From the NCBI GenBank assembly GCA_044353505.1, contig JBILBU010000006.1, positions 13,397 to 77,396 of the forward strand: DNA of 64,000 nt, in the 5' to 3' direction. Position 1 is the stretch's first letter; every line of letters starts with the position of its first letter. This DNA comes from Pollutibacter sp044353505 (lineage in GTDB: Bacteria > Bacteroidota > Bacteroidia > Chitinophagales > Chitinophagaceae). The position numbers and the translations under genes were made by a program. The notes under the pieces were generated by a model, which worked only from the letters and a program-made list of their open reading frames with translations, did not search any database and had not been told where the DNA came from. This document shows positions 53,307 through 61,111 of this stretch, in pieces.

Positions 53307-54212
53307 ATGAGCAACGTAAAAAATTTATCCATTGTCATGAATGCCCTTATGACAATGTACTCAGAAAGGGTTCCTGATGTTAAAAAAATCATCAATGACC
53401 TCATTAGAGAAAACGTCATTGCCTCAGAAAAAGAAATTCGAAACGATCACATTGCTTTTCGAACCATGGGGGTACCAAACCTGGGTATTGCCTCACTCGA
53501 AAAAATATTCCTTCATTACGGATATGAGCGAAGAGACCACTACGCTTTTGCATCAAAAAAACTTGATGCATACTGGTACGCTCCACCATCAGAAGAATTT
53601 CCTAGGATATTCATCAGCGAACTGCGTGTGCATGAATTATCCAAAGAGGCGCAGGATATTATCTTTTCTTATACCAAAGAGGTCGCACACGACCCTGTTG
53701 ACAATTTAGATCTTGATGATGCTATCGAAGTTGGAAATTTTCTTCATCAACCACTCTGGAGAATTCCATCCAGCACAGATTATATGAAGCTGCTGGAAGA
53801 ATCTGAATACGCTGCATGGGTCACCTACAACAGATATTACTTGAATCATTACACCATAAGTGTTCATTACCTGAAAGAAGGTTACAATCAGCTTCATCAA
53901 TTCAATGAATTTCTTGAGCGCAATGGAATTGTATTGAATGATTCTGGCGGTAAGATAAAAGTGAGTCCTGACGGTCTCTTGCTGCAAAGCTCTACTGTAG
54001 CACAAGTAGTAAAAGCAGTATTCGCTGGAAATGAAGTGCATGATATTGCCGGCAGCTATGTTGAATTTGCAGAGAGAAAAGTCCTGCCTGAATTTTCTCA
54101 TCTTCCTGAGAAAGAAAGAAAAAGAGAACATCTCAGGGAAGGTTTCGAAGCCAATAATGCCGACAAGATTTTCGAGAGTACATTCATAAGTCAAATTAAC
54201 AGACCACAATGA
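53307..54212 (+). CDS. DUF1338/HglS-type 2-oxoadipate dioxygenase/decarboxylase
   Basis: A 301-residue protein of the DUF1338 family. In characterised HglS the Fe(II) is held by two His and a Glu and the enzyme turns 2-oxoadipate into D-2-hydroxyglutarate with oxygen. Here the candidates are His48 in NDHIAFRTMG, a His in HYTISVHYL and a Glu in YVEFAERKVLPEF, all in the expected order. It follows the saccharopine dehydrogenase family gene by six bases and overlaps the aldehyde dehydrogenase gene by four. The neighbourhood supports a lysine breakdown role; HglS activity is inferred. Confidence 0.87.
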   Translation: MSNVKNLSIVMNALMTMYSERVPDVKKIINDLIRENVIASEKEIRNDHIAFRTMGVPNLGIASLEKIFLHYGYERRDHYAFASKKLDAYWYAPPSEEFPRIFISELRVHELSKEAQDIIFSYTKEVAHDPVDNLDLDDAIEVGNFLHQPLWRIPSSTDYMKLLEESEYAAWVTYNRYYLNHYTISVHYLKEGYNQLHQFNEFLERNGIVLNDSGGKIKVSPDGLLLQSSTVAQVVKAVFAGNEVHDIAGSYVEFAERKVLPEFSHLPEKERKREHLREGFEANNADKIFESTFISQINRPQ

Positions 54213-55738
54213 TGAAAACGATTCTTACACAACTGGGTTTATCAGATCAAATAAATGGTATCTCAACCGGAAACATCGCATGGGCGGGCAAAGGCAAAGC
54301 AATTGAATCCATTTCGCCTGTTGATAGGAAAACTATTGGTACTGTCAGCCTTTCTTCAAGGGAAGATTATGACAAGGTGATCAATCAGGCACAGCAGGCA
54401 TTTCGCATATGGTCTGCTATTCCCGCACCAAAAAGAGGGGAGATCATCAGGCAGGTGGGTGATGCACTCAGGAGTAATAAAGACGCACTCGGTAAGCTTG
54501 TGAGTTATGAAATGGGCAAAAGTTTACAGGAGGGATGGGGAGAAGTACAGGAGATGATTGATATATGCGACTTTGCAGTGGGACTTTCACGTCAGCTCTA
54601 CGGACTGACCATGCATTCTGAACGTCCACATCATAGAATGTACGAGCAATATCATCCGTTAGGAATCGTAGGAATAATCTCTGCATTCAACTTCCCCGTT
54701 GCCGTTTGGGCATGGAATACCATGCTCGCATGGGTTTGTGGGGATGTATGTATTTGGAAGCCCTCAGAAAAAACTCCCCTATCAGCTATCGCTTGCCAAA
54801 AGATCATTGCGGAGGTTTTTGAAAAAAATAATGTTCCAGAAGGTGTTTCATGTCTGGTGATCGGTGATGTTGAAACTGGAAAGTGGATGGCAGAGGATAC
54901 ACGCGTTGCACTAGTTTCCGCAACAGGATCTACGCGCATGGGCAGATCTGTTGCGGTTGCAGTTGCAAACCGCTTAGGCAGGTCACTGCTTGAGCTGGGG
55001 GGCAATAATGCGATGATCATATCGCCGGATGCGTCGTTGGAATTGGCAATCCCATCGATCGTATTCGGTGCGGTTGGAACGGCCGGTCAACGCTGCACAA
55101 GCACCCGCCGCCTGATCGTGCATGCAACGATCTATGACGCGGTGAAGGAGAAACTAAAAAAAGCATACGCGCAGCTCAAGGTTGGCAACCCGCTTGACAC
55201 AACCAACCATGTTGGTCCACTGATCGATCAACAAGCCGTAGATGCATTTGTGCACGCGATTGAAAATGCAAAAACACAAGGAGGAAACATCCTGGCTGGA
55301 GGAGATGTATTGAAAGGAAAAGATTACTCGTCTGGATGTTATGTAAATCCGTGTATCATTGAAATGCCTCGACAAACAGATGTCGTACTGCAGGAAACAT
55401 TTGCACCGATTTTATACATCATGAAATACGAACAACTGGAGGAAGCCATAAGCATGCAGAATCATGCACCGCAGGGACTCTCCTCTTCAATATTTACAAA
55501 CCAGGTAAGAGAAGCTGAACAGTTTCTATCTGCTACAGGTTCCGACTGCGGAATTGCCAATGTTAACATTGGAACATCAGGAGCTGAGATAGGCGGTGCG
55601 TTTGGAGGAGAAAAAGAAACAGGTGGAGGAAGAGAAAGTGGCTCTGATGCATGGAAGGCCTACATGCGCAGACAAACCAATACAATCAATTACGGCGCTA
55701 CAATGCCGTTGGCACAAGGGATCAGGTTTGATATTTAA
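54209..55738 (+). CDS. Aldehyde dehydrogenase, aminoadipate-semialdehyde (P6C) type
   Basis: A 509-residue NAD(P)-dependent aldehyde dehydrogenase. The catalytic Cys is in TAGQRCTSTRRL and the Glu in LLELGGNNAMI; SATGSTRMGRSVA binds the cofactor. The FGGEKETGGGRESGSDAWKAYMRRQTNTINYG end and the GxCR-like N-terminus resemble alpha-aminoadipic semialdehyde dehydrogenase (AmaB/ALDH7). The ATG overlaps the stop of the DUF1338 gene by four bases; a second ATG at 54212 is also possible. It would convert piperideine-6-carboxylate to 2-aminoadipate. An aminotransferase is not in the window. Confidence 0.88.
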   Translation: MMKTILTQLGLSDQINGISTGNIAWAGKGKAIESISPVDRKTIGTVSLSSREDYDKVINQAQQAFRIWSAIPAPKRGEIIRQVGDALRSNKDALGKLVSYEMGKSLQEGWGEVQEMIDICDFAVGLSRQLYGLTMHSERPHHRMYEQYHPLGIVGIISAFNFPVAVWAWNTMLAWVCGDVCIWKPSEKTPLSAIACQKIIAEVFEKNNVPEGVSCLVIGDVETGKWMAEDTRVALVSATGSTRMGRSVAVAVANRLGRSLLELGGNNAMIISPDASLELAIPSIVFGAVGTAGQRCTSTRRLIVHATIYDAVKEKLKKAYAQLKVGNPLDTTNHVGPLIDQQAVDAFVHAIENAKTQGGNILAGGDVLKGKDYSSGCYVNPCIIEMPRQTDVVLQETFAPILYIMKYEQLEEAISMQNHAPQGLSSSIFTNQVREAEQFLSATGSDCGIANVNIGTSGAEIGGAFGGEKETGGGRESGSDAWKAYMRRQTNTINYGATMPLAQGIRFDI

Positions 55739-55771
55739 AAGTAAGTGGCAATAAAAAATATGTTTCATCAT

Positions 55772-55909
55772 TCACTTAGCGTAATGTAATATTTTACTGT
55801 CAATTAGCTCGACTTCAACAATTCGTGATAGATCTTTTTCAATAGGATGAATAAATATATTATCCGGATATTCAATATAAAATGAATTATACAGGTAACC
55901 AAGCACCAC
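55772..55909 (-). pseudogene. Possible C-terminal gene relic
   Basis: The minus strand reads 45 codons ending TGA at 55772 (GYLYNSFYIEYPDNIFIHPI, then EKDLSRIVEVELIDSKILHY). The residue mix is protein-like, with ordered strands, but no start or upstream homology exists and a TAA precedes it. It is the only coding-like signal in the 350-base gap 55739-56087. It could be chance. Confidence 0.3.
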
Positions 55910-56087
55910 TTATTATGACGTTTTTGAAATAATGGATGAAACCAGTCAATACCAATTGAAGTATAAAGAGGTGGGGAGAAATAAGAAGTTCAAAAAATCT
56001 TATTTTATTGATTGGCTAAATTGATTGAATACAATCTTTCAGGCTATTTGCTCCCAAAAAGATGAATTACAATAAGATTACGATTTA

Positions 56088-56843
56088 TTAAAGAATAGAA
56101 TCCCACAACAGATATCTCATTTCAAGTGATTTCTGAGCTGCAATACGGGCTTCTTCCCACTTCGCATTATCATCTCCACACAATTCAGATACCATGGCAA
56201 TTGCAAGATGACTATGATGATCACCATCGACTTCAATATGGCGCTCAATATAATATTTGAAAGTGGATACTTTTTCGGGGAATTCAGTATTGAGTTGCTC
56301 GAGTAATTTATGGAACATGGAAGGGATGAGATCTTCTCTCCCAAAAGTGAAAACAGCAGCCTTGACATGTGCTGGAGCATGGAGAGCAACACTAAACGTG
56401 AAATCGAGAAACTTATTCACGTTATCGGAGAAGCCGCTACTCTCGATTGCTTCATGTATTGAAATCCCGGATTGAACCTTCGCTAGCAGTGATAAAATTG
56501 ATGTAGCATCTGACCCCATCTGATGCATGGCTTTTAGATAAATCTCAAAATGACTCATTCTAATACCCTCTTCATCAACGTCAGATTCTTCTCCTAAAAC
56601 AATTTCATTAATCAGATACCTTGTTGAAGCCGAACCAACAGGTACCCAGGGGATTGAAACTGAGGTTAAACAAATTTGTAGAGACTTTAAGAGACTCATG
56701 AAGTCCCACACTGCAAAGACATGAGTCTCGCTGAATTGTTGCAATCCCTTTAAATCATTGATCTTAGTATACACTGGGTGAGATAGCAGCTTTTGCCTTC
56801 CCCCTTCAATTTGCGCATTTAGTTGTAAAACCCTTTCATTCAT
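56088..56843 (-). CDS. DUF3050 family protein (heme-oxygenase-like fold)
   Basis: A 251-residue protein that matches DUF3050 along its length: ETHVFAVWDFMSLLKSLQ near residue 40, SASTRYLINEIVLGEESDVDEEG at 73-95, SHFEIYLKAM and YIERHIEVDGDHHSHLAI near residue 200. The His and Glu pattern indicates a di-iron or heme-oxygenase-like helical bundle. No function has been established. It stands alone next to the decay zone. Confidence 0.87.
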   Translation of the reverse strand: MNERVLQLNAQIEGGRQKLLSHPVYTKINDLKGLQQFSETHVFAVWDFMSLLKSLQICLTSVSIPWVPVGSASTRYLINEIVLGEESDVDEEGIRMSHFEIYLKAMHQMGSDATSILSLLAKVQSGISIHEAIESSGFSDNVNKFLDFTFSVALHAPAHVKAAVFTFGREDLIPSMFHKLLEQLNTEFPEKVSTFKYYIERHIEVDGDHHSHLAIAMVSELCGDDNAKWEEARIAAQKSLEMRYLLWDSIL

Positions 56844-57033
56844 GCAATAAAAACGCAGAAGCTGATGTATTGTTTGCTAAAAATGTTTAATTAATAATAA
56901 ATAGAGGCCTGCCCCAAGACAGAAGCGTCTGGAGGGAAGGGATAGGTCACAACCGCGCCTGCGTTCGTCAAGAAAATACAAACCTCTGTTATTCTAATGC
57001 CTCTTATCAGCTATTCCAACGCTCAGCAGGCTG

Positions 57034-57070
57034 TCATTCCAAGCAATGGTCGAAATGGCAAGGAATGATA
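57034..57070. repeat. Imperfect palindrome with GTCATTCC ends
   Basis: TCATTCC at 57035-57041 pairs with GGAATGA at 57063-57069 around a partly paired loop. The GTCATTCC/GGAATGA sequence is similar in kind to the repeat at 15829. The neighbouring 56900-57000 is unusually GC-rich and holds no gene. Confidence 0.4.
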
Positions 57071-57096
57071 AATGGGTTATTTTAAATGCAAGTAGA

Positions 57097-57362
57097 TTAA
57101 TTCAATGCAATCCCCACAATAAATCCCATCCATGGCTTATTGCGCTATATCCAAATCTTTCGATCTGGATTCATGAGATGATCATACCCGATTGATAATC
57201 CAAAACTGGCCACATTTGATTCTAAAAAACCAGCAATTCCATACTGAATGATCATTCCACTATAGTCATTAACCCGGCGATCATTGGTTGTGAAAGGATT
57301 GATGATTGAGGTAACAGCATTAAAAAAAGAGCTATTTGTATGTAGCTCTATCTGAGATGGTC
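57097..57362 (-). pseudogene. Relic of an outer-membrane barrel gene with an in-frame stop
   Basis: The minus strand codes continuously from 57362 (QIELHTNSSFFNAVTSIINPF, then NDYSGMIIQYGIAGFLESN) to ASFGLSIGYDHLMNPDRKIWI, is interrupted by a TAG where a Tyr or Gln codon is expected, and continues RNKPWMGFIVGIALN to a TAA at 57097. Alternating strands and the terminal KPWMGFIVGIALN are typical of the end of a Bacteroidota outer-membrane protein. The upstream part is absent, so the gene is truncated and broken. Confidence 0.6.
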
Positions 57363-57505
57363 GGCATTATTGACAGGAAAGGCATATTTTTTAACTAGAC
57401 ATGATTGGCCGCATTAACAAACAATCTAAGATTGAAATGAAAGACTGGTTAAACATTAAGGAAAATAAATATTAAACTCATTTAATAAACTTATTCAATA
57501 AATAA

Positions 57506-57916
57506 TTATTGTAATTGCGCAATCACCGAAGACCAATCAGCAACATGCCAATGATTGGTTATCTTGCCATCTCTTACAGTAACGATATCCATAATATCTA
57601 TAACAACCTTTTTTCCTGTTGGAGCTATTCCCATAAATGTTCCTTCATGTATTCCATGCAAAGATTTATAGGTAGTTACTAAATCGCCTTCTCCAATCAA
57701 ATGATGTATGGTAACTTCTAGTTTAGGGAAAGAAGGTTTTAAAAAGTTGTGGAAAAAATACAACACCCCATCTGGCCCCTTTGAAGTATTTGGCGGAGCA
57801 GTATGGTTTACGTAATCTTCTGCAATGATCTCATGAAAGACAGCCATATCGTCTTTTCCAATAAATTCCTCAACATATCTACGTACAATAGCTTTATTTA
57901 TTTCAATGGTGTCCAT
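57506..57916 (-). CDS. SnoaL-like ester cyclase family protein
   Basis: A 136-residue NTF2-fold protein. The start at 57916 (MDTIEINKAIVRRYVEEFIG) is preferred to 57955. The pattern IAEDYVNHTAPPN, GDLVTTYKSLHGIHEGTFMGIAPTGKKV and ITNHWHVADWSS is that of SnoaL-like polyketide cyclases and limonene-hydrolase relatives, with conserved His residues in the pocket. Most members are of unknown substrate. It is not in an operon. Confidence 0.87.
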   Translation of the reverse strand: MDTIEINKAIVRRYVEEFIGKDDMAVFHEIIAEDYVNHTAPPNTSKGPDGVLYFFHNFLKPSFPKLEVTIHHLIGEGDLVTTYKSLHGIHEGTFMGIAPTGKKVVIDIMDIVTVRDGKITNHWHVADWSSVIAQLQ

Positions 57917-58175
57917 AAGTATATTTTTTATGAATGATATAATATTAAATGGCACTAAACACTAGAGTCGATAATTTATTGTGTCTCTATATATATCAAC
58001 TAGTCAACAAATATAAAATATATAATGATCAGTTGCAATGTACCAATAACTTGTTTAAATAGGCTCAATCAAACACTCCTCATCGTGAGAGAAAATTAAT
58101 ATGCTTCTTGGGATGTTATAAAAAGTTCCTACATTGTATATGTAAGTAATTTAGTCTTTGACAAAAAAAGGTGGT

Positions 58176-58709
58176 ATGAAAATATTAAATATTGCATGTT
58201 TGTTTTCTTTAGCCATTTCAATTTTCTTGCTTTCATGTACTGGAACTCCAAAAAAACAGTCTATGGATTCTCAAAAAACAATAAATGATAGGGAGTTGGA
58301 AATAACAAAAGCCAATAGTCAATTCTATAATGCATTAAATATTTTATTTACTGGGAATTCAGATGCTATACTAAATGTTTGATCGCATAGTGCTGACATA
58401 TCCTATTTGGGGCCATGGGGGAAAATAAAAGTTGGATGGGATTCCATTAAAGCAGAATTTATAAAAGTAGGGAGCATGAAAATAGGAGGCAATATTGAGT
58501 CAAAAAATTTAATTGTAGGTGTTGGATCTGACATGGCCTATACTGTATGTGACGAGGTTGGAGAAAACAAGGATTCAACCGGACAGTCATTTTTCGTAAA
58601 TCATCGCGCTACCAATATCTTTCGACTGGAGCAAGGCGAATGGAAATTGGTTCATCATCACACGGATATTTCGCCTCAATTACAAAAAGCATACACGGTT
58701 AATAAATAA
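58176..58709 (+). pseudogene. NTF2-fold (DUF4440/SnoaL-like) lipoprotein gene broken by one in-frame TGA
   Basis: From ATG 58176 the protein begins MKILNIACLFSLAISIFLLSC, a lipoprotein signal, and runs to TGA at 58380-58382. Translation then continues in the same frame as SHSADISYLGPWGKIKVGWD and on to NIFRLEQGEWKLVHHHTDIS and a TAA at 58709. In relatives the segment reads VWSHSxDVTYxGPxG, so the TGA replaces a Trp codon (TGG to TGA). All else is intact, which suggests a recent nonsense mutation or, less likely, a sequencing error or recoding. A TTG at 58158 is a worse start. Confidence 0.8.
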
Positions 58710-58879
58710 AAATAGCTGCTCTTTTTTCTGGAGATAGATAAATTCGCAAAGTTTTATCTATGCATTCATAGAATTATACTGAATATATTCGTTGTTAATC
58801 AGGTTGTAAAATCTAAAACCTCCCATCTCTTTTTTTTGAAAAAACGATAACCACGGCAGTGCGTTTTATGTACATAAAA

Positions 58880-58993
58880 AACCACCTACATTAATGTGTA
58901 TATGGTTGATTCTGTTGCTCCCCTTTCATTTGAAAAATAAAACTGTAATATCTTGATTGAGTATGTGACTATCAGGAAGATAAACGGTTAAAT
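58880..58993 (-). repeat. attC-like repeat E
   Basis: Read on the minus strand it starts ATTTAAC (58993-58987, matching RYYYAAC), which contains the stop codon of the gene 58988-59332, and continues CCTGATAGTCACATACTCAA, GGGGAGC and a weak hairpin with an A/T-rich flank. Its far end is degraded. It belongs to the same family as the repeats at 59381, 62544, 63234 and 63817. Confidence 0.6.
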
Positions 58994-59332
58994 TTCTTCA
59001 ATTATGGAGGTGCCGGATGAAAAATCTCCAGAAGTCCATTCCCAGGTCTCATGTAAGCGAATTTTACCGTCAACTAACATTTCAGGTTTTGAAAAACACT
59101 TTCCGGACATGATTTCTTTGTTGATATTGATTTGATGATAACACATTTCAATACTTCCATCTTCATGAACTAATCCAATTAAATGGCCATAAATTATTTT
59201 ACCACCTTTGTATTCAGAAGAAATAATATTGCCTTCTTGTTTGTAGTAAAACAGGGTTTCTAAAGATGTCTCTCCGTTATCAGCATTCTGAATAGGTCTA
59301 AATACCTTGTTATTGTAGTTAATCATTCCCAT
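58988..59332 (-). CDS. Small beta-rich orphan protein (often labelled N-acetylglutamate synthase)
   Basis: A 114-residue protein made of alternating strands: MINYNNKVFRPIQNADNGETS, LFYYKQEGNIISSEYKGGKII, GHLIGLVHEDGSIEMCYHQIN and GKIRLHETWEWTSGDFSSG. This is a recognisable family of Bacteroidota proteins commonly mislabelled N-acetylglutamate synthase; it has no acetyltransferase motif. The stop codon lies inside the RYYYAAC-like end of the adjacent repeat and the start is about 50 bases from the next repeat, so gene and repeat form one unit. Confidence 0.75.
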   Translation of the reverse strand: MGMINYNNKVFRPIQNADNGETSLETLFYYKQEGNIISSEYKGGKIIYGHLIGLVHEDGSIEMCYHQININKEIMSGKCFSKPEMLVDGKIRLHETWEWTSGDFSSGTSIIEEI

Positions 59333-59380
59333 TTGAGATTTACAGTAAACTTAACCAAAGAAAAACAAAAGATCCAACAC

Positions 59381-59519
59381 CCCTAATTCACTGTGACTAT
59401 AAACGAACAAGCTACGCATAAAGCGGGGCTCGTTCACTGTGGCTCCCCTGATCGACGAAAGATGCAGCTATAATTCAATGATTGAGTAGGTAACTATCAG
59501 GAAATTAAGGGGGTTAAAT
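59381..59519 (-). repeat. attC-like repeat A (139 bp)
   Basis: On the minus strand it begins ATTTAAC (59519-59513), carries the shared core TTTCCTGATAGTTAC...ATTATAGCTGCATCTTTCG and GGGGAGCCACAGTG, a variable hairpin with arms GAACGAGCCCCGC and GCGTAGCTTGTTC, and ends ATTAGGG. It lies between the orphan gene and the inverted fic gene. Equal length to repeat B supports a common unit. Confidence 0.65.
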
Positions 59520-59548
59520 TTCTTTATTACAACCAGAAATCGACTCAC

Positions 59549-59579
59549 ATTTGGTTATATATTCACCATATAACCAAAT
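59549..59579 (+). promoter_or_regulatory. Perfect inverted repeat upstream of fic
   Basis: ATTTGGTTATAT (59549-59560) and ATATAACCAAAT (59568-59579) form a perfect 12-bp inverted repeat with a 7-base spacer. A further half site TTTGGGTTATAT lies about 10 bases downstream. Position 40-70 bases before the ATG fits an operator, possibly for the winged-helix domain of the Fic protein itself. Confidence 0.55.
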
Positions 59580-59620
59580 TATTGCATTATTTGGGTTATA
59601 TTTATTCCAAATAAGTCAGC

Positions 59621-60682
59621 ATGTTGGAGTTCTTGCCTGTAAAAGTAGATGTAGAATCAAAGGCTGTATTGAGGAAAACGGCTATGGCCAATAAAGCACT
59701 CGCAGAATTAAAGGGTGTAATAGGTACAATTCCTAACGAAAAAATCTTACTAGAAACACTTGCACTTAGAGAGGCCCGAGAAAGTTCTGCAATTGAAAAT
59801 ATCATCAGCACATTTGATGAGGTCTATCAAAGCAATCTGTTTAGTAATCAATATGCCAGTCCCGAAGCGAAAGAAGTTCATCAATATGCAAAAGCACTAA
59901 TTGAAGGATTTAATCTTGTAAAAAAATATGGAATTCTCAGCAATAATCACATACTTCAGATTCAGCAAATTGTAGAACAGAATAATGCCGGATATAGAAA
60001 GTTGCCTGGAACGAAATTGCTCAACGATAAACCAGGAGAGATTGTTTACACCCCACCTCAAGGTCATGATTCTATAGTGGCACTTATGAATAATCTTGAA
60101 GTATTTATAAATGATGATAAAATAATGGATGTCGATCCACTTATAAAAATGGCTATTGTACATCACCAATTTGAAAGCATACACCCTTTTTATGATGGAA
60201 ATGGCAGAACAGGAAGGATCGTTAATATTTTATATTTAGTTCAAAAGAAATTGTTGCATCTGCCTATTTTATATTTAAGTAAGTATATCATCAAGAATAA
60301 AAGTGATTATTATCGATTATTGCAGGAAGTAAGGGTTAATAATAGTTGGGAAGATTGGATTATCTATATGTTAGATGGGATTGAAAAAACAGCTATAGAA
60401 ACTATTATACTTATCAATTCTATCAAGCAGTTGATGCAGGAGTATAAGACCTTGATACGAAGTCAATACCCAAAAATGTATAGTCAGGATTTATTGAATA
60501 ATCTTTTCAAATATCCTTACACAAAAATTGAATACATACAATCAGATCTTGAGATTAGCCGTAATACTGCCATACGATATCTTGAAGAGTTAGTAAAGTC
60601 TAACATTCTTGTAAAACATAAAATTGGTCGTGAAAATTTTTATGAGAATCGAGAGCTTTTTAAACTATTGAGTGGAAAGTAA
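59621..60682 (+). CDS. Fic family protein with inhibitory motif and C-terminal winged helix
   Basis: A 353-residue Fic enzyme that transfers AMP or another group from a nucleotide to a target. The active-site loop HPFYDGNGRTGR starts at His188 and is intact. The inhibitory helix motif S/T-x3-E-G/N is present at residues 55-60 (SSAIEN, Glu59), so activity is probably self-restrained. Residues 285-350 form a winged helix (YTKIEYIQSDLEISRNTAIRYLEELVKS). It is the only plus-strand gene in the array and lies between two repeats. A large palindrome precedes it, suggesting autoregulation. Confidence 0.9.
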   Translation: MLEFLPVKVDVESKAVLRKTAMANKALAELKGVIGTIPNEKILLETLALREARESSAIENIISTFDEVYQSNLFSNQYASPEAKEVHQYAKALIEGFNLVKKYGILSNNHILQIQQIVEQNNAGYRKLPGTKLLNDKPGEIVYTPPQGHDSIVALMNNLEVFINDDKIMDVDPLIKMAIVHHQFESIHPFYDGNGRTGRIVNILYLVQKKLLHLPILYLSKYIIKNKSDYYRLLQEVRVNNSWEDWIIYMLDGIEKTAIETIILINSIKQLMQEYKTLIRSQYPKMYSQDLLNNLFKYPYTKIEYIQSDLEISRNTAIRYLEELVKSNILVKHKIGRENFYENRELFKLLSGK

Positions 60683-60689
60683 CATTAAA

Positions 60690-60768
60690 AAAGGGTCATA
60701 CATTAATTTATGACGCTTTTAGCATTTTATCGGCTATCCTTACAGACGAAAGATGCAACTATTAAGGT
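60690..60768 (-). repeat. Partial attC-like repeat F with terminator hairpin
   Basis: Minus strand: AATAGTTGCATCTTTCGTCTG matches the core of the other repeats, then GTCATA and TATGAC pair and are followed by T6. The outer ends are not conserved. It lies at the 3' end of the HigA relic. Confidence 0.45.
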
Positions 60769-61062
60769 AACAGCAACTTCAATTCACCACCCAACCCTGT
60801 TTTGATAATTTTTATTAAAGTTGAGAGCTTGATGTCTGATGCATCAGTCTCAATTCTTGAAATATAAGACTTATTGGTGCCACATTTAGCTGCAAGTTCT
60901 TCTTGCCTCATACCTCGACTGTTTCTTGCTTATTCAGTAAGAATCCTATTTTGAAAACTTCAAAGCACCTTTCAAATTTTCTCTTTTTGCCGTTCCGACT
61001 TTTCCATACTGATTCTTAATAAACTCATCAAGAGATGTCAGGTTTTTATTTTTCGTTTTCAT
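60762..61062 (-). pseudogene. Frameshifted HigA-type antitoxin gene
   Basis: From ATG 61060-61062, preceded by a strong AAGGAGG, the minus strand reads MKTKNKNLTSLDEFIKNQYG...GTAKREN and then stops early. After at least one frame change and an in-frame TAA, the sequence continues MRQEELAAKCGTNKSYISRI, then ETDASDIKLSTLIKII and GGELKLLLP to a TAA at 60762. That is the XRE helix-turn-helix and C-terminus of a HigA antitoxin. The gene is therefore disrupted at about 60900-60970. Confidence 0.7.
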
Positions 61063-61111
61063 ATTGATATTCCTCCTTGATTTTTATGAACTCAGCTATT
61101 ATCAATTTAAA
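61046..61111 (-). pseudogene. Possible C-terminal relic of the HigB toxin
   Basis: A frame overlapping the antitoxin start reads ttt-aaa-ttg then IIAEFIKIKEEYQYENEK and stops at 61046. Toxin and antitoxin genes of HigBA overlap or abut in this order, and a KxEEYxNEK-type end is usual. Only about 20 codons remain, next to the end of the FG-GAP gene, so the rest of the toxin has been deleted. Confidence 0.4.
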
